A stretch of DNA of 64,000 bases from Adiantum capillus-veneris (Eukaryota > Streptophyta > Polypodiopsida > Polypodiales > Pteridaceae). The notes beneath the pieces were generated by a model. It saw only the letters and a list, made by a program, of their open reading frames with translations. It was not told where the DNA came from and ran no database searches. Below are positions 45,747 through 57,287 of the stretch, one piece after another. The position numbers and the translations under genes are program-made. Location: the NCBI GenBank assembly GCA_014529385.2, contig CM043949.1, positions 111,205,977 through 111,269,976 of the forward strand, given 5' to 3'. The first letter of the stretch is position 1; every line of letters begins with the position of its first letter.

Positions 45747-47098
45747 TAAGAAATTGAATCATAATACATGAAAATGAACTCAACAAGTTATAGTATTACA
45801 AACACTATCCCATTTGTTAATAACTAAACCCAACATCACAATTACTTTCCAATAATTCTCTAAATTATTTAAGGAGTTGCTTTCGTCTCATCAATGACTT
45901 AATGTTTATCCATAACAAAAATTACGTTGTCAAATCATTAATACAAGATAATTCCATAAAAAATGGACAAAGTTTTCTTTGTAAAATGAAAAAAATTTCA
46001 AACTAACCATGGTCCATTGGACACCTCACATGAGGATTTCAAAATATTCACTTTCAAAATCATACAAGGAATGACATGTCCATTTGTCAATACTTAAACT
46101 CTAGATCATAAGCACTCGATAATAATTCTAGACTCTATGAAGAGCCGCATCCGTCATTAATGAAAACATTGCGTTTATGACTCATTTCACATATATGAAA
46201 GTCGTATCGCAATTGCTTCGCCATTCTTTGAGCCGCTGCCTCTACATAGATTGGCAATGCACTTCCACAAACAAGCAAAAGTGAATGTAGTCAATATGCA
46301 TGCACTCAAAATTCAATCTATGGATCTCATTAATAACATTAAACGTAATTATTTTGTAAGATACATAAATGCCAAAAAGTGAAACATAACATAAAGACCC
46401 AAAACACAGAGCAAACAAAATAGGGAAGTGAATCATAATACAAGAAAATGAACTCAATAAGCTACATTTTCACCAAACACTATCTTATTTGTTAATAACT
46501 AAACCCTACATCACAAACACTTGCCAACAATTCTCTAGATTCTTGAAGGAGTCGCATTCGTCTCATCAATTCACAATGTTATGTATTATCCATAATACAA
46601 ACTATGTTGTCAAATCATTAATACAAGAGCCTTTCATAAAAAAAATTGGACAAAGCTTCCTTTGTAAAATGAAGAAAATTTCAAAATAACCATGGTCCAA
46701 TGGACACCTCACATGAGGATTTCAAAATATTCACTTTCAAAATCATAGAAGGAATGATATGTCAATTTGTCAATACTTAAACTCTACATCATAAGCACTC
46801 GCTAATAATTCTTAGACTCTATGAAGAGTCGCATTCTTCATCAATGAAAACATTGTGTTTATGACGCGTTTCACAGATACGAAAGTCGTATCTCAATTCC
46901 TTCACCATTCTTTGAGCCACTGCCTCTGCATAAATCGGCAATGCACTTCCACAAACAAGTAAAAGTATATGTAGTTATTATGCATGTAATCAAAATTTAA
47001 TCTATGGATCTAATAACATTAGACGTAATTCTTACGCAAGATACATAAATGCCAAAAAGTGAAACACAACATAAAGATCAAAAACACAAAAGTAATGT
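45731..47098. repeat. Left subterminal direct repeats, 2 x ~675 bp
   Basis: Unit 1 (45731-46404) and unit 2 (46405-47098) are colinear throughout: GAGCAAACAAA..., AATCATAATACA(T/A)GAAAATGAACTCAA, a TTTGTTAATAACTAAACCC block, CCATGGTCCA(T/A)TGGACACC and so on. Non-coding. They end just before the methyltransferase stop codon. Confidence 0.88.
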
Positions 47099-47129
47099 CA
47101 ATGTCATAGTAGGAGGGAGCGAAGTCTCA

Positions 47130-50100
47130 CTAGTCATCATAAGGGTCGACACGCGATGGCATGTCACCCTCATCCCCAACATCTAGAGAGGTAGATGCCT
47201 CCTCTCGGCTTCGCTTTTTAGGGCAAAGCAAGGGAACCACATAGTCTCTAATAAGAGACTCATCGGTGTCAAGCGTTGCACATGCTCGTTCAGATGATAA
47301 GCATGCAGCCAAAATGGGAGTTGTACCACACCCAAGCTCCAAAAAAGTACCTCCACGTCGACAAAGAAGCTCAACAAAAGCTGCAACAAAAGCCTGGCTC
47401 CGCTGCATCTCACCCCGCCAAGGCATCCCTGATCTTGATCTAGCTAAGGAAGGCTCCGAAAAATGGTGTGTCATGAACCAATCTGAAGGCTGGAGACCCA
47501 AGCGAGAGAACATAGTGGTTCTCTCAGCCACAAAGCATGTTGGCTGCATCCCAATCCTATGTACCATAAGTAGCATAGAGCACTGGCACTGCAAATCAAA
47601 TTACAAAACCACAACATTGAAGAAACATTGAAGAAAGAGACTCAACAAAACTATACAATACTGAAGTGAAAACAATACCTGAATTCGACTACATAAACTC
47701 TCAACATATCCATATGAACTATGATGGAGCACTATAATGCGACGATGTACCACCATCTGTGAAGCACGACAGAACCTCTCCACCCATCCAATAACCTCTC
47801 CTATTCATAGGTTCTTGTAAGAAAAAACTACCGATATTATGAAATAATATTAATGCAAGTAATCAAACACAACAAAAATACCTGTAGTAGAAGCCATAAT
47901 GAGCAGCCATCCAGAATATGCAAGTGTAGAAAAAGTCAAATGGATAGCAAATCATACATGCTCCTCAGTGCAAATATCCCAACGAGATGGAGAAGAAGAA
48001 CCAATATGCAATCCACCAAAAGGAAGATCCAAGAAAACAAAATCTGCGGCCCAGGAAACAGACTTTCCCCCACGAGTGTATGGCACACCGCTTGAGCGAA
48101 CTCGAGACATATGTTGATGCACAAGATTCCACGATGCATTGCGAGTACCCTCTCTATAGTTTGCAGCGATAGAAATGTAATCGCCAACAATAGCAATACA
48201 TCGTGTATCAACAGGAAGCATTGGATAATGCAAAGGAGACTCCAAAACATAGACAAATTGTATGCTCCTCCTAACAACAATCAAGCCCGAGGAGTCTGCG
48301 ACAACATATTTATGATATATGAACTTTTTCACAAAGTATTAATAAAATTCGACAATAAAAATTTCAACACTTACCATGCTCTAGAACATCCTCACAATAG
48401 TGGTATCAACCACAGTCTCCATCCTGTCACTAGACAAGTGGACACCTTAAAAGACATATACAACAGTTTTTGAATCTACAAGAATCAACAGCATGAAAAC
48501 ATAAAAGTTAAAGAATGACATAAGCATACCTGGTTGTCTCGCCTCTGAAGTAGCAGGTGGTGGTTGTCTCGCTTCTGCTGCTACATCCCTAAGCATGGTT
48601 TCTCGAAGCTCTTTCTCTCTCTCAAGGATGTGACCCTGCACCATATCTAACCACCATGGACATGTATCTCTCTCCCATGTTGTCAAAGTGGGCATGCTAG
48701 GGGGGTACATATATGTGTCCTTTGACACAGTCTGTGCCCACTGTCTCACCACAAATGGGAGAGTTGGCAAGATCCCCTTTGAAACCAAAAGTGACAAAAA
48801 CCTAACAAGAAACAAAAACATTGAACACATGAATTGATAGTGACATACAAAGCAAGATCAAAATTGTTACAAACCTGTAAGCCAGTCGTTGAGCTGCCAT
48901 TCAAAAAGTATCAACTTTCTTGAGTGCTTGTTTCTCTACATCTTTGCTTTTCGCCTCCAAAGAAACCTCCAAAGGATAGAGAAAAGGTCTAGATTCAAAC
49001 TTAATTTCATCAAAGTAGAGCCCCAATGTGCATTCATGTGGCAATGGTGCCCCTCTTGGCACATTTGAATTGTGCAAAACAAGTTGTGTTGCTCTCTCAT
49101 AGACATGAGCAAGGTAGCCCTCTCTACACAGCCAACTACAAATTTAAAAAAAGCAAAGTTGTGTTATTTAAACAAATATTATCTCTTAGACAAAGCAAGC
49201 CAAACATTAAATAACTAGTAAATCATACTCATTGTCGAAACAAATTATCTCCCTTCTTCAAACCAAAAGCAGTCCTTGTGATCCTATCAGACTCGAGTAA
49301 TGAAACCCATTGGATTTTATTCTGCATAGGGGCATCATGGAGTGCAATCAATTTTAGCTTCTGTAAAGTTGCCCAGCTGTCATGTCCCCATTTGAGTGAC
49401 ATAATCTTTGCCAACCAGTCTGTCCCAAGATTGGGATCCAAAATATTCAAGAGCTACAACACAATACAAAGAGCATGAAGTTTTACTTCACATCCATAAC
49501 AACAATCAACACAATGACTATTGCTTGATTATTTGGTGAAGTGTACCTTTACAATGCGTTCTTGATATTTATGTATTATCTCACGATGAATGCTCTTCTC
49601 CTCCTTCTTCACATCCTCTACAAGCATTCCTTGCTTGAGTTGAGTCAATCTAGACTCTTTCTCTTTAGTTATTTGAATCTAAAAAAGAAATCAATTTGTC
49701 TAAGAGTTATTCAAATGACTTAAAAATAATTTGCAAGCAAAAAAAACTAGCATGCCAAGGTAGCGTCGTGTGAGTGGATACCAAGGTTTTGCACCTTTAG
49801 CATACTTTATTCGCACAGATGCAATTAGTTTCTGGTCTTTGTCGGGGAGAGTTTTTAGGTAGCTTTCATGTTCAGCTGCACATATGTGATTGGTGTTCAC
49901 AATCTCATCCCGTATGTGAGTGGCCACCAAAGCATGCATGTTCATACTGCAAAACCCATATTGATTTGTTTCCATAATAAAGTATTCAACAACAAGATAT
50001 ATGCTTTAGTAGATACTCACACATTCATTCGTTGCAAGCTACTTAGCAATGCAATCTTAGGATCCTTGGTGGGATCTATAATAGTACAAAGGACCCTACA

Positions 50101-51809
50101 ATGTCTCTCCTTTGAGGTGGAAAACTTCTCTTTAATAGCTTCAGTCCATGCAAGCGTGCGATGGTTGCCCTCCCAAACATAAAACATGCGGTCTGACAGA
50201 TCTGCAAACCTTGGTTGGCTTTTAGGCTCCAACTCATACTCCTCATTGATTTCTATCCAAAGAGGATCCCATTGTTCCTTGATGTCATCTTCAAAACAAG
50301 AAACCAAAATTAGTGAATTCAAAAAGAATTTCTAAAATAGAAATTCACTTAACAAATTTAAGAAGATTCAACTTACCTGTAGTAGTGGTTTGCTCTCTCT
50401 TAAATGTCCAAAGTGAAACAATGAAAGCTCCCTTTTCTTGCATATATCCTTCCCTTGAAAAAGCCTTTTTTAATCCACCTAAATCATCTCTTAAACCTCT
50501 GACTCTAGCATATGGAATCAACCTACACAATGGTATAGGAGGACAGTCGAAGCAACTGAACATACGTGTGGTCTGAAGTACATCGGCATCTCTATGCATA
50601 AAAATATTTTGCTCCTCGTCAATCTCTGCAGCTGCAGTTACCTCATCTCGCATTTCCCAAGGGACAATTTGAAGTTCTTTTTCTTCAGGAGCCAATGTGT
50701 CATCAATTTCGTGCATAGACCCTTGGTCAACATCCACAGAGTGAATCTCTTCCTCTTCAATGCCATGACACTCTGACATTTCTGTTATTGACACTGATGA
50801 CACCTATTCACTACTTTCAAGTGGTTGTGTAGAATTTTCATTACATAGACTTTTCTTTAATCTTCCACGAGATGGACTACAAATAAAATACACAATCAAC
50901 ATCTAAAAAAATTTGTACATTGTCTCTAAACATGAACTTTAACATGCATGTCTATAAGCAATGAAAACTTGCCTCTAAACATGAACGTTAACAATGAAAA
51001 CATTGCCTTTAAACATGAATGTCAACATGCATGTCTATAAGCAATGTTTCAAATAGAATGTAATCTTTACATAGTCCATTGGAGGAGACAAAAAGAAAAG
51101 ATTGAAGACAAAAAATAAATACTATCTCCAACAAAACATTGCTTGTAAAGATGTACGCTAACATGTAACATGTATGACTAGAACCTTTTTTGTGCATAAA
51201 AATAAATTCTAGAAATACAACAATATATTTTGCTACTCTAATGAAACATTGGTTTTAAACATGCACGTTGACATGCAGGACTTTAAGTTGCCCTTCAATA
51301 AAATACACAATCAATCTTTGAAAATATTTGGACAGCACCTCCTTTGAATGTGGAACAAAATTTCAAAAAATATAATAATCCAATGGACACCTCACATGAG
51401 GGTTTCTTAATATTGAATATAGAAAACAAAAATAATCTCCTTTGAAATATTAATCACTTTTCTCTAAACATGCATGTTAACATGCAGGTTTTTAGACACT
51501 AATTGACTTGAAAGCTTGGATGATTTGAAAGCTTTTTTTCATATGTAAACATCGTCTCTAGGCATTCACATTAACATGCAGGTCTTTAGACACTAAATAA
51601 AATTTAGACATGCAGTTCTAGAAGCAATTTGCTTTTGTAAAAATATATATAGTATTTTTTATACAATTTGCTTTTAGGCATGCACATCGACGGGCACCTC
51701 TACATGTATAATAATGACATCAAAAAAACGGTGAGAAAATGTACCTAACAGGAGGGCGTCCTTTACGTCCTGCCATTGCTCCTCTCCGATTTTTTGGTGA
51801 TGTTGACAT
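47130..51809 (-). pseudogene. ParB-like domain / DNA methyltransferase fusion, 12 exons with 4 stops
   Basis: Inferred exons (minus): 51745-51809, 50377-50876, 50021-50288, 49748-49946, 49547-49678, 49242-49453, 48875-49135, 48530-48801, 48375-48445, 47882-48323, 47679-47800, 47130-47588. They sum to 3003 nt, about 1000 residues, with consistent phases; the exon 4 and 6 donors are weak. The N-terminus has an AT-hook (GRKGRPP, residues 14-20). Residues about 131-270 are ParB-like: PIPLCRLIPYARVRG, LRDDLGGL, then VWEGNHRTLAW (229). The C-terminus has DLPFG (759-763) and, after it, FLELGCGTTPILAAC (930-944) with TLDTDE: motif IV before motif I, the beta-class order. It would methylate adenine-N6 or cytosine-N4. 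In-frame stops lie at 50804-50806, 48901-48903, 48381-48383 and 47952-47954. The gene is divergent from the transposase. Function is inferred from motifs only. Confidence 0.68.
50925..51705. repeat. Dispersed ~35-bp motif in the first intron
   Basis: About eight degenerate copies of TAAACATGCACGTTAACATG-like sequence, often followed by CAGGTCTTTAGAC or CATGTCTATAAGCAATG. They lie near 50926, 50974, 51005, 51140, 51250, 51463, 51550 and 51671. The core AACATGCATGTT is near-palindromic. Related copies appear at 53500-53600, upstream of the transposase. They could be protein-binding or methylation-target sites. Confidence 0.55.
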
Positions 51810-54040
51810 GAAGATGCAAGCTTTGCATCGATACTCGGATGGCAGATGCTCTAACGCTCAGACTTTGCAGGTGCTTTCTCACCTGCATGTGCAACTCAGA
51901 CTCATAACCATATTTTGAAAGCCTCAAGAGACCGCACGCTCAAGAGACCGCACGCTCACATGTGCACCAAAATAAACCGTTTTCCAAAACCTTGAAACCA
52001 TGACAGAGAAATCTTCACACATTATGGTGCTCATGGTGCTCATGGGATAGAGGAACGACCTACAACCCTTGCAAAAACTAGACTCCAGAGCTTGTGCATG
52101 AAAACTCAACTTGTTTAACCATGCAAAGCCCTTTACATGTGGAGGAGAAATGCCATTGGTGTAGCGTGTGCTATTGTGGTATGGGCATCAGAATAGTATG
52201 ATATGGTAATAGAGTCAATTATATATATACATATACATCCATATGTATATACATATACATGTGTGTGTGTATAAAATTGACCTGAAAGAAATAAAGGACT
52301 ATTGAACGTTCTAAGATCAACTTGGTATCCAAACCTCTAAGAATGCTGGAATTGTGTCCATCACCGCACAAATTTGCATATCAGGGATTGAAGTGAATTG
52401 TAAAAACGAGCCGAGAAGCAACATTTAGTGGCCCTTAATTGCAGTAAGCACAGCACAATGCAGTTAAGGGCAACCCTTAATCGTAATAAGCACAACACAA
52501 TACAATACTGGAGACTCATCATTTGAGATAAACACTTACATTCATGATAAAAATAACTTTGGGCACAGAATAACTTTGACCTTATTGCATCCCTTCATTT
52601 CAATAAGCACATCACAATGCAATACCAGAGACTCATGAAGATTGAAAAAATGATAGAATCATTTGAGATAGACAATCGCATTCATCATAAATACAAGCAG
52701 ATCACAGAATAAATTCGGGCTCTCAGCTTCAAGACAAACGTGTGGGCATCCCACAACAAAAAAAGTGTTTCCTTTGCCATAAACTTGAAGATTGTGGGAG
52801 AATACTCAATTGTGAGATAGAAACCAAAGACTTTGTTACTCTCTGCACTTTCTGTTTACTATTGAATCTAAGTTTACTATTTCTGTTGCAATACACATCA
52901 GTACGAACTGCATTTTCTGTTTACTATTGAATCTAAGTTGCAATACAAAAGTGTACTTACTCATCAGTACAAACTGCACGCCTCTCGTCCTCACTCATTC
53001 ATGACGAATCTGACCTCACAATGACAGAGTTGGGACTGCACGCCTTGCTCGAATCTTGCTCTCCACTACAGAGTGAGTGATCAACTCCTCTCCATGCTTC
53101 CGATTTGAGAACTGCCGCTTTGAGAACTGGCGCTGCCGAGAAGCGATTTGTGAGCTGCCCTGATTTAAGAACTGCTGAGACCTGCCCTGATTTGCCGAGA
53201 CCTACCGCGAACTGCACCGATTTGAGACTGCTGAGTTAATTTGCTGCCGCGAAGTGCCGATTTGAGACCTGCCCTGTTAACGTGTGCTCACTGCTAGCTA
53301 CGAGCATCTTTGATCAAACACAGGGTAGGAAATGACCTCAAAAGACTTTGGTTTTTTGAGCCCAAAGGCCTGCTCCCAAAGACCTGTGCCCCACATTAAC
53401 GTGTGCAAAGCCTAGCTTTTGTTTTTTGAGAACTTCTCCGATCGAGACCTGCACCACTTTGTGCCCAAAGACCTACTCCCAAAGACTGCACGTTACTGCA
53501 CGTTAGCATGCATGTTTAAGGCTGTGACATCTGCTCCCAAAGTGCGTACCTCTGCTGCAGATTTGAGAGCTGCTTCCAGAACTGCATGTTAATGTGCGCT
53601 CACATCAAGATCTCATAGGAAATCCAGAGATCTTTTTAGAATAATTTTGAGTGGAGTAGTGATTTTGAGTTGGTGGAGTAGTTATTTGTCTTGAACGACA
53701 TTTGTTGGTGCATTCATTATTTTAAATTTTTAATCATTTTCAATCATTAAATGTTCACGCTGCTGATTTTTAAAAAGTTTATATTAAATCTAATTGTATA
53801 TTTTTTTTTGAAAATATGTTGAAAAGAAAATCGTCACTAATGTGTCTTGAATTGCGGGCAGGATATGGAATAATCATTTGCATGAGAATCATGAAACGTT
53901 TTTGTTGCAAAAAAAATTAAAGTTTATATTCAATCATTTTTATTTATTTTTGTAAACATTAAAAAACATATTTAGATTTTTTAAAAAGGGAATCGTCATA
54001 TTTGAAAGCTGTTGTGTCATTCTAGTGGATTGCAGCTACA
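51810..54040. promoter_or_regulatory. Divergent intergenic region between the two transposon genes
   Basis: It must hold both promoters. It contains a TATA-rich run at 52225-52260, which faces either way. A ~110-bp direct repeat lies at 52485-52580 and 52600-52715 (AATAAGCACA(A/T)CACAAT...TCATTTGAGATA). A 30-bp repeat TTTCTGTTTACTATTGAATC lies at 52850 and 52915. A degenerate GC-richer array is at 53030-53600, then AT-rich leader to the ATG at 54041. No extra gene is supported. Confidence 0.5.
53030..53600. repeat. Array of short GAGACCTGCC-like motifs
   Basis: About thirteen copies of GA(A/C/G)CTGC, usually preceded by GATTTGAGA, with CpG-containing spacers (GCCGCT, GCCGAG, ACCGCG). It is much richer in GC than its surroundings. 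It lies within 0.5-1 kb upstream of the transposase start. Confidence 0.6.
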
Positions 54041-57000
54041 ATGGGTCGTCAGATTACTATCTATGGTCCAGTTCGTGGTCAGAAACTTTTGTTACTTCTT
54101 GAAAACAGACTCCATGAATTACCTTTGAAGTCAGTGAGAGAAAGTTTTGGCTTGTTTACCAGTTCGTTTACTCTGCACCCATTAACATTGAATGGTGAGC
54201 ATGTAAAAATGGAATCCTCGAGGTCAAGTTCTGGTGAAGAGGTCTTTTTACTGGATCATGAAGTGTGCCAATTTTTTAAAGTTCAAATAACAAACACTCA
54301 TGAACATCAAGGCTCCCCGGGAAGTGAAGCTTCTCCAATAGTTCTGGATATTGGTTCAAGTGATGTCACAAAGAATCAGACCAGTGTCATGGATATAATT
54401 CGATCAATGCCCAATAAAAACAATCTTCATTCTTCTTTGAAGAAGACTAATGAAATTGTTCAATGTAAGGAGATTCCTGCTCAATACAATGGATATGTTG
54501 CATTTGAATTGCCACCAACAAGCAACGACAACACAATGGTTGGCATCGAGCAGCGTCATGATTGTCATTTGTGGACAGAATATGTCACTTGTATTAGTGA
54601 TTTCTTTCCTGGTGCCATTCGCTTCAGTAGGTGTTCAGGTCATCTCCGTTGTGTCAATGATGCATGTCCTTTCTATTTGCGAGCAAGAGTTCATAATGAA
54701 TCACAATGGCGTGGTCGTCTCTCTAAATTTATTTCCATTGGAATATTGACACCTGAGCTAGGGACAGTGGTTTGTGTCCATTGCAATCAAATGCCTTTTT
54801 GTGTTGCAACATGTCCTGTTGTTATTTATTACTGTTTGCCAAAAGATAAGCAAAGAGTTACTCGATGTGCTATTCATATGGGAGAGCATAAGCACCCTTG
54901 TGTTCTGGGAAAGAATAGGTATGCTGAGCAAATGATAGATTTGCTTATGCAAACTAAAGCAAACCAAGATCCTTTCACAACTGCCAAGCAATTAGAACGT
55001 GTTGCTACCCTAGACGTGATAATAGATAAGCTAGTGATGGAAACTGCTGGCAAAAATGACACTATTGAAGATGGAGAGTTTTCAGAATTTCTTGATACCA
55101 TTACTCGTCTATCTAACAAGCGAAGAATAGAGAGGAGCTTAGAGATTTCCAAGAGGTCAAAGCATTTCAGTGCAAAAGGTTTGGAAGTTGTCCTAGACCT
55201 CAAGAGCAGGTGTAGGTATCATTTCATTCATAGTGTACTTTTTCCTGGACAGCTTGGAGGTTCAGAGCAGCCACATGTGTTCTAAATGTCGATCATAGGT
55301 CTAGGGAGTGGAATTGACTTGGTGAATAAGATGCGTCCAGGAGGAACTTTAGAGAAAATGTGGGTTCACTTTGATCATGTGCACCGTGTTCAAGGGTGGC
55401 CAACAATGTCTGCTCATGTCTATGACCCATTTGTGCGTGAATTAATTACAATTGCCACCTGTGAATTCACTGGCTGAAAATAAATTTGCTCAAATAGAGT
55501 TTTGGAAAATGTTAAATAAAGTGGTGCAAGATCAAGGGTATGAAAAGCCAGAATTCAGAGGGTTTATGGCAGATGAAGCAAATGCAAATTGGATTGCTGT
55601 TTGGATTGTTTACTTTGGTGGGGCAAAAAAGAAAATACCTTCCAAAGAACGATCATGTGGCTTTCATTGGGAGCAGTCCATGATTCGACATGCAGTGAAA
55701 TGTATCCGTCCATCTTCACAAGAGGATCACAAAATCTTGTGCCGAAAATGGCAGAGTGCAGCATCTGAGAATCAAGTAGACATTTGTAAAGAAGATCTAC
55801 GCCAATTTTGGAGGGCAGGGCATGTTGTCGATGGAGAAATGGCTTGTTTAGAGACTTGGATGGCTTGGTGGGATGTAAGAGTACAACATTGGGGAGGGAG
55901 ATTTGTAACACAGGATGAGTCTGGAATTTTTGTGCCCACAACAATCTTTTCTGAGGTTAAGCACGCAAGCATGCGTGCATCTATTGGTTACAAAGAAAAA
56001 ATTAGCTTGTATGAGGCAGTTGGTGCAGACATGGCAATGGAAGTGCTACAAAGTGTTAAATACAATGCTTATCTAAAAGGTGTTAGGTCTGCTACTGGTC
56101 CTAGGATCGATGATCTCGCAAAGCGATTTTTGGGCCGATCATCAACAACGTCAGCTTCCAAATCCCTCATTGACTTGACACACTCTTCAATGTCTGAGAT
56201 GGGTTTTCAAAGCCTTGAAATGAATAGAGCTCCCTTGCGAGAGAAGAGTGTTAAGAAGAAGCAACCAAAATTTGTTGATGCAGATGAGCTGCTTGATGAA
56301 GACAGTCATAGACCAGAATTTTTGATAGTTACAGAGCCGGTTGTAGGGCCAGATGTGCATCCAGAGACTAGCTGTGGAGTTGGCAAATATTGGCACGAGA
56401 TTAATGTTCCAAAGACACTTTGGGCTATAAGAGGAACTGAGCCTGGTCGAAAGATGACTTGCTTTGGGATGGTTGATAATCAGAGTGTTAGATGTGCACG
56501 ATACATCAATGAAGGGAATGACGATGTCACACGTGGAACTGCTGCTCCATGCTTTTGGGGACGCAGATTGTATCCTGCCTCTGGTTCAAATCTAGGTGGT
56601 TTAGTGGAAGGTTTTGTGTGGTTTTGCAACTCCAATAGCATGCATACATGGTGGATACATGAAATGATTGTAGGGGCTCCAGGTCCAGCACCAGGTGTTT
56701 GGCCTGTAGCACAGGGAACACAATTGTTTCCAGTTGAGGTGGAGCACTTGCAAGCAAATGGATTTTTCCTTCAATCGACAACAAAAGCTACCAATTTAGG
56801 TAGTGGTTTGCGATCAAGAAATAGTGTTCCTAGTGCCTTCCGTCCTAGGTATAGGGATGGGAAGATTGTTAAGTGGAGATCAAAGCTGACAAAAGATTTT
56901 CATACAAGGATTGCTTTGGGGAGCACACTTGAAGAAAAATTGGTGAAAGAAGTGATTATTGTGTGCAATGAAACACATGTTTTCTATGTCAGTACAGAGG

Positions 57001-57254
57001 GGTCCAAGGCAAAAAGGATAACATACTCAGTGACAATCTCTGATTTTCCACGATGCACATGCGAGGACTTCCAAAAGAGAGAATAAAAAAAACAGACCTA
57101 TGTGCCGTGCAAACACATGTACTATGTATTTCTTCATATTCTTGGGTTAGACTCACATGCCCATGAGTTCATGCACTAGGCTGCTTTATCCAAGGTAGAA
57201 ATTTTTCAGGCTCTGGGGGGCAATAGGGCAGCTGTGTGTCCTTACGATACTTAA
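54041..57254 (+). pseudogene. SWIM-finger Mutator-like transposase, lightly broken
   Basis: About 1070 codons. The first 160 residues are variable. A Cys/His-rich part follows: CSGHLRCVNDACPF, then CVHCNQMPFCVATCPVVIYYC and RCAIHMGEHKHP, a WRKY-GCM1/FLYWCH-like zinc cluster ending in HxH. The catalytic RNase H fold has Asp in WVHFDHVHRVQGW, Asp in GFMADEANANWIAVWIVYFG and the Mutator-type C-x-x-H in SCGFHWEQSMIRHAV, with a candidate Glu in MACLETWMAWW. The C-terminus is a SWIM zinc finger: RCTCEDF, then PCKHMYYVF. Breaks: TAA at 55283-55285, a one-base frame change near 55475, TAA at 57084-57086 inside the SWIM finger and TAG near 57171. The start is the first ATG after AT-rich leader. It would cut and paste the element. 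The family is between MULE and Zisupton-type; I cannot decide. Confidence 0.75.
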
Positions 57255-57287
57255 ACAACATGATGTTTAAATTATATACTGCACACT

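Noticed and set aside
47130-51809. MT-A70 (METTL3-like) or DNMT-type methyltransferase
   Set aside because: The catalytic box precedes the SAM motif, no DPPW box or cytosine-5 PC motif is seen, and the ParB-like N-terminus fits the beta-class N4/N6 fusions better.
54041-57254. A FAR1/FHY3-type host transcription factor instead of a transposase
   Set aside because: FAR1-like proteins share MULE and SWIM parts, but the subterminal repeats, multiple stops and absence of a recognisable FAR1 N-terminal domain favour a transposon. Not fully excluded.
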